DNA from: Rickettsiales bacterium
GTDB lineage: Bacteria; Pseudomonadota; Alphaproteobacteria; TMED109; TMED131
NCBI GenBank assembly: GCA_002690625.1
Contig: NZFJ01000001.1
Coordinates: 1-13,017 of the forward strand
Length of the DNA stretch: 13,017 nt
Direction of reading: 5' to 3'
Position numbers and translations under genes: made by a program
The notes under the pieces: model-generated
The model's input: the letters and a program-made list of their open reading frames with translations, nothing else
Told to the model about the DNA's origin: nothing
Database searches by the model: none
Part shown: piece after piece, positions 1-7,034 of the stretch
Layout of the letters: each line of letters begins with the position of its first letter
Numbering within the stretch: the first letter of the stretch is position 1

Positions 1-927
1 TGTCACTTCCCAATTTAAAATACTAAATATTCCTGCTGTAATAATTACAGAACAAAAACAAGTCATAATAGGCATTATTACCCATCTACTTTGCCTAAAA
101 ATAATTGATAACGTCATAATTAAAAATACTAAAATTGAAAGACCAAAAACTTTTAAATCATTCTTTACAAATGCTACTACATCATTCGATATCATAGGAA
201 TACCTCCTAAATAAATATCTCCTGTATTTTTATAATCATTTATAATCTTTCTTATATCTAATATTAAATTACTTTGATTGCTTCTTTGCTTATTTCTTTC
301 GATATCTATTAATTTTAATATTTTTTTATATTCTAATGAACTATTTTTGTTTAAAAAAGCACCTTCCATTTGATTCTGATAATCTGACTTTTTTTGTTTT
401 AATTTTAAAAGACTATTATTGTCTTTAAGATTTATAAGAATAGCTGTTGTTTTAAAATTTTCACTTACTAAATTATTTTTATATAGAGAACTATTAGTTA
501 GTTCTTTAATTACTTCCGATTCCTCTATTAAGTTATCTTCAATGGTTGGCACTCCTTCAAGTATATCAGCTAATGATTTTTTAGAACTTTCTAACAATGG
601 AACATTCAGAATAGTAGTTACAGATTTTACTGCTTCTAATGATTGAAGCTCAGCGGCAATATTTTTTATATTATTTTTAACTTTTGAACTTAATAAAAAA
701 TCATTAGGAGTATAAGCTATAATTAAAAAATCTGGTGATTTATACCTTTGACTTATTAGCTGATAATACTTTAAATCCTTGTCTTTTTCTAAAATCAACG
801 AATCTGATGAAGCATCTATTTTTAGATCTGCTGCGAAATAAAGCATTATAAATGTTAAGGATGTTAAAAATAATAGTACTAATTTTGAAAACTTAAATAT
901 AAATTTATTATAAAAAAGATCTATCAT
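1..927 (-). CDS. MMPL/RND-superfamily exporter, N-terminal part (cut by window edge)
   Basis: The minus strand is open from ATG 927 to the window edge: 309 residues, with the C-terminal part lying outside. Residues about 15-32 form TM1. They are followed by KIDASSDSLILE, which resembles the D-A-S-x-D-S-L-L-x-E motif just after TM1 in predicted RND-superfamily (MMPL) exporters. A periplasmic loop of about 220 residues follows, then GGIPMISNDVVAFVKNDL leading into TM2 and TM3 (about 250-305) and the final NWEVT, all in the order expected for the family. Full members are usually 750-900 residues with 12 TM helices. They export lipids, hopanoids or other hydrophobic molecules by proton motive force; the substrate here is unknown. 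The start lies 47 bp after the SbmA/BacA-like gene in the same direction, so co-transcription is likely. No clear Shine-Dalgarno is seen. Confidence 0.88.
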   Translation of the reverse strand, partial: MIDLFYNKFIFKFSKLVLLFLTSLTFIMLYFAADLKIDASSDSLILEKDKDLKYYQLISQRYKSPDFLIIAYTPNDFLLSSKVKNNIKNIAAELQSLEAVKSVTTILNVPLLESSKKSLADILEGVPTIEDNLIEESEVIKELTNSSLYKNNLVSENFKTTAILINLKDNNSLLKLKQKKSDYQNQMEGAFLNKNSSLEYKKILKLIDIERNKQRSNQSNLILDIRKIINDYKNTGDIYLGGIPMISNDVVAFVKNDLKVFGLSILVFLIMTLSIIFRQSRWVIMPIMTCFCSVIITAGIFSILNWEVT

Positions 928-974
928 ATCAAGCTTAATTTTACCAATTAGCAAAGTTTATAAAAACCATTATA

Positions 975-1970
975 TTATTCAACTTCATATTGTTCTGCTG
1001 TATTAACAGCTAAATTTCTTTCAAATTCTCTCAATCTTTTCCATACTGATATTAATTCAACTATTGTTGCCCAACTTTTAACTAAGTATTGAAGCGATCC
1101 TTCAACTCTTCCAAATGCCCTAGTAATTTGTTGCACAAAACCCAAAGTTATAGTTCCTGCTACTATTGTAGGAGTTAATGCCAAGTAAGGAACTATTACC
1201 ATTCCTTGAAAGTAAGTCCACTTAACAGTATTAAAATATAAATAGTGAAAATAAGATTTAAAATGAATTCCTCTTACTCTATTGTATAATTGTCCTATAG
1301 TAGGTGGTGCTGCCCTAATTGGGTCATCTTCTCCTAATACAAGTTCTTTTCTATATCCTGCTTCTTCTTTTTGTATATCATACTCTATCCCAGGTAATTT
1401 AATCCCAACAGAAGCTAGAATTATTGTTCCCCCTAGTGCAGATAAAATTGCTACCCAAACTAAAGCATGGTCTACTTCTCCAATCCACGGCAAACTACTT
1501 ACTTGTTTAGAAAGACCCCACAATATAGGAAGAAATGCTGCCAATGTCATTATGCTATCTAAAAGTCCTACGCCTAAGCCTTCCATTATTCTAGCAAATT
1601 TTAAAGTATCTTCTTGTACCCTCTGTGAAGCTCCTTCAGTCATCCTAGCCTTTTGCCACTGTTCATGATAATAATTAGCCATAGATGTCCTCCACCTAAA
1701 GACCCAGTGACTTACGAAAAAACCAGTAAAGACCGCGATCACAACCCATCCTCCTGCAACCTTAGCAAATGTAAATAAATAAGAAATAAATTCTTCTTCG
1801 CTTACTGAGCCTGGTGTTGTTAAGGCATTTTGTAAAGTATCATAAAATTCTCCAAACCACTGATTAATTCTAACATCTAACTGCACTTGATACCATGTTG
1901 AGAATAGGATAACAAGTGTACCTCCTATACTCCAAGAAAACCAATTTTTATCTGTAAAAAATTTAAACAT
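975..1970 (-). CDS. sbmA: SbmA/BacA-family peptide transporter, short N-terminus
   Basis: This is an inner-membrane transporter of the SbmA/BacA family, which imports proline-rich peptides, microcins and other peptide antibiotics using the proton gradient. In rhizobia BacA is needed for symbiosis and affects very-long-chain fatty acids in lipid A. Family signatures are clear: FFVSHWVFRWRTSMANYY (84-101), EGASQRVQEDTLKFA (112-126), GIKLPGIEY (189-197), YRKELVLGEDDPIRAAPPT (206-224), FHYLYFN (241-247), TIVAGTITLGFVQQIT (268-283) and the C-terminal WATIVELISVWKRLREFE. Compared with E. coli SbmA (406 residues), the 331-residue protein lacks about 75 N-terminal residues, including the first helix. 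The upstream frame holds a stop within the 50-bp gap and no Met, so the short form is not a wrong start choice. It lies between the photolyase and MMPL genes. Confidence 0.9.
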   Translation of the reverse strand: MFKFFTDKNWFSWSIGGTLVILFSTWYQVQLDVRINQWFGEFYDTLQNALTTPGSVSEEEFISYLFTFAKVAGGWVVIAVFTGFFVSHWVFRWRTSMANYYHEQWQKARMTEGASQRVQEDTLKFARIMEGLGVGLLDSIMTLAAFLPILWGLSKQVSSLPWIGEVDHALVWVAILSALGGTIILASVGIKLPGIEYDIQKEEAGYRKELVLGEDDPIRAAPPTIGQLYNRVRGIHFKSYFHYLYFNTVKWTYFQGMVIVPYLALTPTIVAGTITLGFVQQITRAFGRVEGSLQYLVKSWATIVELISVWKRLREFERNLAVNTAEQYEVE

Positions 1971-2020
1971 ATTATTATTTTTGTTATTTAAGCATATTAT
2001 AATTCATTAAATAATACACT

Positions 2021-3442
2021 CTATAAATTAGTGTTTTTAATATTTTTAAAAGCAGCCAGAGCTCTTTCTCTTGAATATGAATAATCTATGATTGGATATG
2101 GATAATCTTTACCTAATTTTAAATTAGATTCTTTGAGTGTATTACTGTCTGCTAACCATGGAGAAAAAATATATTTATCTGGCAATTTAGAAATTTCAGG
2201 TATAAATTTCCTGATGTAATTAGCTTCTTTATCAAATTTTAAAGACTGCGTTATGGGATTGAATATTCTAAAAAAAGGAGCTGCATCTGAACCCGTACCT
2301 GCTACCCACTGCCAACTAGCACTGTTATTTGCTAAATCTGCATCTACCAAGCAATCCCAAAACCACTCCTCTCCATATTTCCAGTGTATCAATAAGTTTT
2401 TAACTAAAAAAGAAGCGGTTATCATCCTAACTCTATTGTGCATATAACCAGTTTCCCATAATTCTCTCATTCCTGCATCAACTATTGGATAACCTGTTGT
2501 ACCTTTTTTCCAACTTTCTAATAAGTCAAAATTATTATCCCATTTTAAACTATTAAATTGTATTTTAAGATTTGTGTTATTAATATTTGGGTAATGATAT
2601 AGTAAATGGTAAGAGAATTCTCTCCATCCTAATTCACTCAAAAATGTTTCTTTATTTTTTCCATTATCTTTTTCACTGACATCATCCCATATTTTAAATG
2701 GAGAAATTTGTCCCCAATGTAAATAAGGAGAAATTCTTGAAACATTGTTTTTATTGGGATGGTTTCTTCCTTCTGAATAATCTTGAAAACCTTTTTCCAA
2801 AAAATCTTCAAATTTAATCAAAGCGGCATCTTCAGAAACATTCCAAATCTTGTCAAACTTTTTATACCAAAAATTAGCATTAATATTATAAACAAATTTA
2901 TATTCAGTAAATTCTCCTTCTAGGCTAACGAAGGTATTTTTTTCTTTATTTATTAATGGTTTTCTGGGAGAATCTGATTCTAAACAGCCTTTCTTAAAAA
3001 AAGGCGTAAAGACCTTGTAAAAGTTCCCACTCTTATTTTTAATTGTCCAAGGCTCCCATAGTAAACTTGAATTAAAAGATTTTACATTAATATTTTTGTT
3101 GGTTAATTTTTTCTTAATTGTTGTATCAGCTAGTATTCTATCTGGTTCATAGCATCTATTCCAATAAATATGCTTAATTTTATTTTCTTCGCAAATTTGG
3201 GATAAGATATTATAACTGTTTCCAAATAAAATTTTTAACTTTCCATTTAGCTGTTTATTTAAAGATTCCAATGATCTTTCTAACCACCATAAACTTGCAC
3301 CACCTATTTTAGAATATTCATGAATCTGATTATCAAATATAAAAATGGGGATAATTCCCTTATGTTTTGAGGCTTCTAATAAGGCGCAATTATCTTGGAG
3401 TCTTAAATCTTTTCTAAACCATAAAATGCAATAGTTGCTCAT
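2021..3442 (-). CDS. phrB: Class I deoxyribodipyrimidine (CPD) photolyase
   Basis: Light-driven DNA repair enzyme that splits cyclobutane pyrimidine dimers using FADH-. The 473 residues match the usual length (E. coli 472). The N-terminal antenna domain starts with ILWFRKDLRLQDN (6-18). The C-terminal FAD domain holds EGRNHPNKNNVSRISPYLHW (224-243), SELGWREF (269-276), MHNRVRMITASFLVK (334-348) and the DADLANNSASWQW region (367-379). By alignment from memory with E. coli PhrB, the electron-transfer Trp triad is complete (W301, W354, W377 for W306, W359, W382), the substrate contacts E270 and W273 match E274 and W277, and N373 matches N378. This favours an active photolyase over a cryptochrome. 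The antenna cofactor cannot be told. The gene lies 31 bp after the GST gene. Confidence 0.95.
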   Translation of the reverse strand: MSNYCILWFRKDLRLQDNCALLEASKHKGIIPIFIFDNQIHEYSKIGGASLWWLERSLESLNKQLNGKLKILFGNSYNILSQICEENKIKHIYWNRCYEPDRILADTTIKKKLTNKNINVKSFNSSLLWEPWTIKNKSGNFYKVFTPFFKKGCLESDSPRKPLINKEKNTFVSLEGEFTEYKFVYNINANFWYKKFDKIWNVSEDAALIKFEDFLEKGFQDYSEGRNHPNKNNVSRISPYLHWGQISPFKIWDDVSEKDNGKNKETFLSELGWREFSYHLLYHYPNINNTNLKIQFNSLKWDNNFDLLESWKKGTTGYPIVDAGMRELWETGYMHNRVRMITASFLVKNLLIHWKYGEEWFWDCLVDADLANNSASWQWVAGTGSDAAPFFRIFNPITQSLKFDKEANYIRKFIPEISKLPDKYIFSPWLADSNTLKESNLKLGKDYPYPIIDYSYSRERALAAFKNIKNTNL

Positions 3443-3473
3443 AAGAAATATACGAGAATGAATAGTTAAAAGT

Positions 3474-4085
3474 TTACTCTGTGTTGATAGCTTTTAAAAA
3501 TGCGTCATGAGTATTGATTAAATCTATATACCTTTTAATATTATTCATTTCGTCACTTACGCATCCAAGTTTATTAGACATATATAATGCATGGCCTAGC
3601 ATAAAATCTACACCTGAAAAAACATCAATTAAATATTTATTTTTAGAAAGTAAATTATCTACTGGACTTAAAGATTTTGTTAATAAATTTTTAGCTTGTC
3701 TTAAAACCTCTTCATTTCTTCTTTCTTTAGGCAAAATTAAAGTATGGACAACTATTGTATTCATTGGAGGCATTATCATACCTTCACAATAATGAAACCA
3801 TTGTAAATATTGAGGAAAGTTAGTATCTCTAACTTCTGGCTTTAAGCTTCCATCACTATGTCTTTCAATTAAATATTCTACTATAGCTCCAGATTCATAT
3901 ATAATTATATCATCGTCTTCTAGCACTGGAACTCTACCTAAAGGATGTCTTTTTCTATGGATTTCAGATTTAAGCTCTGATGGATGAAATTTTATAGAAT
4001 TAATCTTATATTCTAATTTTAGCTCTTCTAATAACCATAATATTCTCTGTGCTCTAGAGTTGTTACAAAAATGTAAAATTAACAT
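3474..4085 (-). CDS. Glutathione S-transferase family protein
   Basis: A 203-residue protein with the standard GST layout. The N-terminal thioredoxin-like domain begins MLILHFCNNSRAQRILWLLEEL with candidate catalytic Ser10, followed by GRVPVLEDD (50-58) with the cis-Pro53, and YESGAIVEYL (63-72) whose E64-S65 bind the gamma-glutamyl part of glutathione. The C-terminal half is the expected helical domain, with the ligand-side FSGVDFMLG segment. Proteins of this type conjugate or reduce electrophiles and peroxides in the cytoplasm; the substrate is unknown. It lies between the ScfR-type regulator (38 bp upstream) and the photolyase (31 bp downstream), fitting a photo-oxidative stress role, which is inference from context. 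The start ATG lacks a visible Shine-Dalgarno. Confidence 0.87.
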   Translation of the reverse strand: MLILHFCNNSRAQRILWLLEELKLEYKINSIKFHPSELKSEIHRKRHPLGRVPVLEDDDIIIYESGAIVEYLIERHSDGSLKPEVRDTNFPQYLQWFHYCEGMIMPPMNTIVVHTLILPKERRNEEVLRQAKNLLTKSLSPVDNLLSKNKYLIDVFSGVDFMLGHALYMSNKLGCVSDEMNNIKRYIDLINTHDAFLKAINTE

Positions 4086-4123
4086 ATGTTTATGCTATAA
4101 TAAAATTATTTAAATAAAAAGAT

Positions 4124-5554
4124 TTATTTGTCCGGAGTAATGTATCCAGACAAACCTCTAACATTTTCATTAAATGTTAAATTTTTATGAATTGGAGGAA
4201 AAGCTCTTTGTCTGCAATTTTCTCTTTCACAAGTTCTACAAGATAAACCAGTTGGAATTGCAGAACTATATTCTAACCTATCTGCATAAATGCAATCTTC
4301 TTTATATTTAATATCAAAACCAAGTCCTATCGAAAAAAAAGTTTCTGGAGAAGTATAATCTCCAATTCTTTTACTTACAGTCCTTGCTATACAAATAAAG
4401 GTTTTTCCGTCTAACATTTTAGACAGTTGTACTTTAATTTTTCCTGGGCTTAAGAAAGCAGTATAAACATTCCATCTGGGACATGCTACAGAATATCTAG
4501 GTATTTTAAGCCCTGAAAGAGAAAACCTTTTAGACACATTTCCTGCTATATCTACTCTCATAAAATGAAAAGGAATACCCTTTTTATTAGGTTTCTGTAA
4601 TGTAGTAAGTCTATGACATACTTGTTCAAAAGAGGTATCAAATCTATTTGAAAGTATATCTATGTCATATCTATATTTTATTGCTGTGTCACAAAATAAA
4701 TCATATGGCATAAGTATACAGGAAGCAAAATAATTAGCTAAAACAGTTTTTCCTAAAGCTAAAGTATTTTTATCGTTAACGCCTTCTGATTGCAATTTGT
4801 ATTCTATAATATCATTAGCACCTAACAATCCTATTTGGTGAGCTATTAAAAACTCTTTGCTCTCCCTATTTAATGTATTTGAAATCAATAAAATTTTTTT
4901 TTCTGAAATAAATTTTTTTACAAAATTATCTTTTGTTCCTTGTTCTATAAAATCTACGCTAATAGAGAATTTTTTCTTTAAATGCTCTATCATACTAACC
5001 AATCTATTACCTATATTGTAATTAATAGATTTAATTTCTTTGCTAGCAGCATCTTCTATTTCGTTGAAATAATTATTATTTGATTGTAGCATATCAGATA
5101 TAAAGTCGGCACTTGACTTATCAGAACCAACTGTATCTGATATTTCTTGCTTTACTGAAATCATTTGATCTGCTAACAAAACTAAATCTTTTTTATTTTG
5201 AGTATATTTATCGTACAAAGTTCTTATTGCATCCCCAACTATTGGCGAATTTATGGAAAAATCTTTTATATCATTATTTTTTAATTCATGCTCTTCAAAA
5301 ATATTATCACTAAAAATATCCATCAAATCTGAATTTAATTGTTTATTATAATCGTTAGTCAATTCAGAAAGCTCAATGTTAAAAAGACTAGCTGTTTTTA
5401 GAAGCAATGGAACAGTTATACTACGTCTATTATTTTCAATTAAATTTATATAGGCCACAGAGATTCCTAATTGATCAGCCAAATTTTTTTGCGTTAGCAT
5501 TTTTTCTCTTCTTAATCTTCTTATGACAACGCCAATATTAGTATTAATTTCCAT
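4124..5554 (-). CDS. ScfR/RamB-type transcriptional regulator (XRE HTH, IrrE-like and cysteine C-terminal domains)
   Basis: A 476-residue transcription factor. Residues 8-63 are a Cro/CI (XRE) helix-turn-helix, with TQKNLADQLGISVAYINLIE (21-40) as the DNA-contacting part. The middle has an IrrE/ImmA-like region (FLIAHQIGLLG 235-245; LANYFASCILMPYDLF 272-287) without a zinc HExxH, so it is a sensing rather than a protease domain. The C-terminal domain holds ACPRWNVYTAFLSPGKI (357-373) and a cysteine cluster, C439, C442 and C447, in GLSCRTCERENCRQRAFPP. This is the layout of the short-chain acyl-CoA regulators (ScfR: PccR, RamB), which sense acyl-CoA and control acetate or propionate use. Here no such pathway gene is adjacent; the genes behind it are GST, photolyase, SbmA and MMPL. 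Three tandem T/A-rich repeats lie just before its start, suggesting self-regulation. Confidence 0.88.
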   Translation of the reverse strand: MEINTNIGVVIRRLRREKMLTQKNLADQLGISVAYINLIENNRRSITVPLLLKTASLFNIELSELTNDYNKQLNSDLMDIFSDNIFEEHELKNNDIKDFSINSPIVGDAIRTLYDKYTQNKKDLVLLADQMISVKQEISDTVGSDKSSADFISDMLQSNNNYFNEIEDAASKEIKSINYNIGNRLVSMIEHLKKKFSISVDFIEQGTKDNFVKKFISEKKILLISNTLNRESKEFLIAHQIGLLGANDIIEYKLQSEGVNDKNTLALGKTVLANYFASCILMPYDLFCDTAIKYRYDIDILSNRFDTSFEQVCHRLTTLQKPNKKGIPFHFMRVDIAGNVSKRFSLSGLKIPRYSVACPRWNVYTAFLSPGKIKVQLSKMLDGKTFICIARTVSKRIGDYTSPETFFSIGLGFDIKYKEDCIYADRLEYSSAIPTGLSCRTCERENCRQRAFPPIHKNLTFNENVRGLSGYITPDK

Positions 5555-5556
5555 TT

Positions 5557-5582
5557 TTATACAAATTTTACATATTTACAAA
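5557..5582 (-). repeat. Three tandem 8-9 bp repeats at the regulator start, possible operator
   Basis: Read on the minus strand, three near-identical units lie head to tail directly before the regulator start codon: TTTGTAAA, TATGTAAAA and TTTGTATAA. From memory, ScfR/RamB operators are built from TTTGCAAA-type units, and these differ by one or two bases. The array overlaps the predicted transcription start and the ribosome-binding position, where no Shine-Dalgarno is visible, which would suit autorepression. The repeat is seen; its role is inferred. AT-rich sequence makes chance similarity possible. Confidence 0.4.
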
Positions 5583-5586
5583 TAAT

Positions 5587-5616
5587 ATAATACAATTATT
5601 AACAAAAAAATACCAA
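5587..5616 (-). promoter_or_regulatory. Possible sigma70 promoter of the regulator operon
   Basis: On the minus strand, TTGGTA (5616-5611) and TATTAT (5592-5587) are separated by 18 bp, which would start transcription near 5580, inside the tandem repeats and about 25 bases before the ATG at 5554. The -10 matches five of six consensus bases and the -35 four of six. In this AT-rich region such matches are common, so support is modest. Confidence 0.35.
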
Positions 5617-5633
5617 TTAATCAAATATTTTAC

Positions 5634-5662
5634 TTGTTTTTTGTAAAAAAGTTTACTATTAT
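5634..5662 (+). promoter_or_regulatory. Possible sigma70 promoter for the 5772 gene leader
   Basis: TTGTTT (5634-5639) and TATTAT (5657-5662) are separated by exactly 17 bp. The predicted +1 is about 5668-5670, which coincides with the first bases of the left arm of the hairpin at 5666-5733. The transcript would thus begin with the hairpin and continue into the small secreted protein gene after a leader of about 100 bases. The coincidence of +1 and hairpin start adds weight to an otherwise ordinary match. Confidence 0.45.
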
Positions 5663-5665
5663 ACA

Positions 5666-5733
5666 AATAGAGTTTAGTAAACAAACAATTACTCCTCCCT
5701 AGTAACAGTCTTAATTGCTTACTAAACTCTATT
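5666..5733 (+). ncRNA. Long RNA hairpin with an anti-Shine-Dalgarno-like loop (structured leader or sRNA candidate)
   Basis: AATAGAGTTTAGTAA (5666-5680) and TTACTAAACTCTATT (5719-5733) are perfect 15-bp inverted copies. Inside, CAA (5686-5688) can pair with TTG (5715-5717), and TTACT (5689-5693) with AGTAA (5701-5705), leaving a 7-base loop CCTCCCT. The C-rich loop stands out in AT-rich DNA, and CCUCC is the anti-Shine-Dalgarno core. Hairpins showing CCUCC-type loops occur in alphaproteobacterial trans-acting sRNAs (the cuckoo family, from memory). No U-tract follows, so this is not an intrinsic terminator. It could be a structured 5' leader of the downstream gene, a processed sRNA, or a DNA operator. 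Confidence 0.45.
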
Positions 5734-5771
5734 CATAAAAGCAAAGTTATTATTTAAAGGAATATTTTATA

Positions 5772-6047
5772 ATGAGATTAAAGTTTATTTTACCTACCAT
5801 CATAATTTTTTTAGCTAAAAATGTTATGGCATGTAGTTTAGAAGAATATGATGGAATAGATGATCCAGTTGGTAACTGGCTTGGTAAATCACAATTATCT
5901 AATAACTATAAGCATGGAAAATGTGTTTTAGATAATGCTTTATCTGATATTCCAAAAGAACAAAGAAGGGTTATAGCTAATTTAATAGCAAAATCATATC
6001 AAATACAATTTCAAAATAGCGAAGAAATTTCAAATTACAATTATTAA
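5772..6047 (+). CDS. Small secreted protein with two cysteines, function unknown
   Basis: A 91-residue protein I do not recognise. The N-terminus MRLKFILPTIIIFLAKNVMA is a typical Sec signal peptide, with cleavage likely after A20. The next residue is C21, so VMAC could be read as a weak lipobox, although Met at -2 is unusual. The mature part has only two cysteines, C21 and C51, which could form one periplasmic disulfide, and an amphipathic segment after about residue 58. An AAAGGA ribosome-binding site lies at 5756-5761. The leader contains the long hairpin at 5666-5733. The gene is divergent from the ScfR-type regulator, so the shared 217-bp region may let that regulator control both sides. 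Confidence 0.72.
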   Translation: MRLKFILPTIIIFLAKNVMACSLEEYDGIDDPVGNWLGKSQLSNNYKHGKCVLDNALSDIPKEQRRVIANLIAKSYQIQFQNSEEISNYNY

Positions 6048-6120
6048 ATCACTTTATTTAAATCCATAATAATATTTTTATTGCAATTTTTCTGCTAATA
6101 GGAATAAAATAACGTTAAAT

Positions 6121-6552
6121 ATGGAAAAAAAATTAGAAAAAAATGCTAACAAAATTGGCAATATACTAGTAAAAAGCTTTCATTATCTTGCTTTATTTGC
6201 AATAGGATCGGCAATTGTATGGTCTGCTTTTTTTACATTTTTAGATTTAACAGAAAAAAACTCAGCTAGTATTCAAGATATTTTACTATTGTTTATATAT
6301 TTAGAGTTAGGAGCTGTAGTTGGAATATACTTTAAAACTAATCATATGCCAGTCAGGTTTCTAATTTATGTGGCCATTACAGCGTTAACACGTATGTTAC
6401 TGGAATACTTAAATGAATGGCATAATACTCCAACAGATCAGGTGCACTACGAAATTCTAATAATTTGTGGTGGGATAGTATTTTTAGCAATTAGTATTTT
6501 AGTTTTAAGATACGCATCTCATAATTACCCTTCAGGAATTGATAAAAACTAA
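6121..6552 (+). CDS. psiE: PsiE-family membrane protein
   Basis: A 143-residue inner-membrane protein with four predicted TM helices (about 20-42, 52-70, 78-97, 109-130). The segment LELGAVVGIYFKTNHMPVRF (61-80), followed by LIYVAITALTR (81-91), is the hallmark of the PsiE (phosphate-starvation-inducible E) family. In E. coli psiE responds to phosphate starvation and cAMP-CRP, but the biochemical role of the family is not known. No Pho-box-like repeat is evident upstream, and the Shine-Dalgarno match (AGGA near 6101) is far from the ATG. The gene is 73 bp after the small secreted protein gene and could share its transcript. Confidence 0.87.
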   Translation: MEKKLEKNANKIGNILVKSFHYLALFAIGSAIVWSAFFTFLDLTEKNSASIQDILLLFIYLELGAVVGIYFKTNHMPVRFLIYVAITALTRMLLEYLNEWHNTPTDQVHYEILIICGGIVFLAISILVLRYASHNYPSGIDKN

Positions 6553-6571
6553 ATTTGTTCTATTTTTGTTC

Positions 6572-6600
6572 TTGAATAAATCTCACCTCCAGAATATAAT
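6572..6600 (+). promoter_or_regulatory. Possible sigma70 promoter downstream of psiE
   Basis: TTGAAT (6572-6577) and a perfect TATAAT (6595-6600) are separated by 17 bp. Transcription would start near 6607 and lead into the small ORFs at 6648 and 6816. An 8-bp inverted repeat, AATCATAA (6598-6605) and TTATGATT (6617-6624), overlaps the -10 and the start point and could be an operator or a weak hairpin. Confidence 0.45.
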
Positions 6601-6647
6601 CATAAATTATGGACAATTATGATTTATACAAAATTTGGTATATTATT

Positions 6648-6782
6648 ATGAAAGCCCTAGAATATGGGCCTCTTAAAAAAGATATTATTCATTTAGACCA
6701 AGTAATTGAAAATAAAATTGCACATCATCACATAACATACAAAGGTAAAAAATTTTATATAAAAATTACAAATAGATCTTGA
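6648..6782 (+). CDS. Possible 44-residue small protein, function unknown
   Basis: An open frame of 44 codons from ATG 6648 to TGA 6780-6782, beginning MKALEYGPLKKDIIHLDQ and ending TYKGKKFYIKITNRS. It is hydrophilic, has a His-His-His run, and the tail looks like a beta hairpin. No signal peptide, no recognised domain and no good Shine-Dalgarno. Support is the promoter-like element at 6572-6600 and the absence of any other gene in the psiE to 6816 gap. It could also be a decayed fragment or chance ORF. Confidence 0.35.
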   Translation: MKALEYGPLKKDIIHLDQVIENKIAHHHITYKGKKFYIKITNRS

Positions 6783-6801
6783 GTTATAATAATTTATGTA
6801 T

Positions 6802-6813
6802 ACTATATATAGT
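6802..6813. repeat. Perfect 12-bp palindrome just before a start codon
   Basis: ACTATATATAGT is its own reverse complement and ends two bases before the ATG at 6816. It overlaps a TATACT (6799-6804) that could serve as a -10 for a nearly leaderless mRNA. It could be a dimeric repressor site covering start and promoter. All-AT cores arise easily by chance here. Confidence 0.3.
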
Positions 6814-6815
6814 GT

Positions 6816-7034
6816 ATGTATATAAAAATTATAACATTACTATTTTACCTTCTATCATATCAACTTTTAGCGGATTTAAGAATTATACAGAACGGTTTTA
6901 TAATAAAAAGTAAACCTTACTCAGATAGTGAAGCCACATTAATAGTAAGTAATTCCGATAAAATATATATATGTAGTGTCGTTAACGATTTATCTAAGTG
7001 TATTCTGTCCTCAAAAAATAACAAAGATTATTAA
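6816..7034 (+). CDS. Small secreted protein, function unknown
   Basis: A 72-residue protein with a Sec-like signal peptide, MYIKIITLLFYLLSYQLLA, probably cut before D20. The mature part is about 53 residues, predicted largely beta, with two cysteines (C53, C62) that could pair in the periplasm. I do not recognise the family; the mature part loosely resembles a short SH3-like strand-rich fold, but this is impression only. There is no Shine-Dalgarno, and a 12-bp palindrome sits just upstream. The stop codon overlaps the stop of the convergent gene at 7031-7417, so the two 3' ends interlock. Confidence 0.5.
   Translation: MYIKIITLLFYLLSYQLLADLRIIQNGFIIKSKPYSDSEATLIVSNSDKIYICSVVNDLSKCILSSKNNKDY

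Noticed and set aside
419..646. 75-codon plus-strand ORF
   Set aside because: It is the reverse-strand shadow of the MMPL exporter, whose frame is continuous and carries clear family motifs.
1282..1668. 128-codon plus-strand ORF
   Set aside because: Antisense to the SbmA/BacA-like gene; composition is not protein-like and no ribosome-binding site precedes it.
5651..5682. GTTTACTA / TAGTAAAC inverted repeat as an attenuator alternative to the long hairpin
   Set aside because: The left arm lies upstream of the predicted transcription start, so both arms would not be in the same RNA from that promoter; it may matter only as DNA.
6584..6590. CACCTCC, a second anti-Shine-Dalgarno-like motif
   Set aside because: It falls within the spacer of the predicted promoter at 6572-6600, so it would not be in that transcript, and no stable hairpin presents it. 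On the minus strand it reads as a ribosome-binding site but leads only to a few codons.
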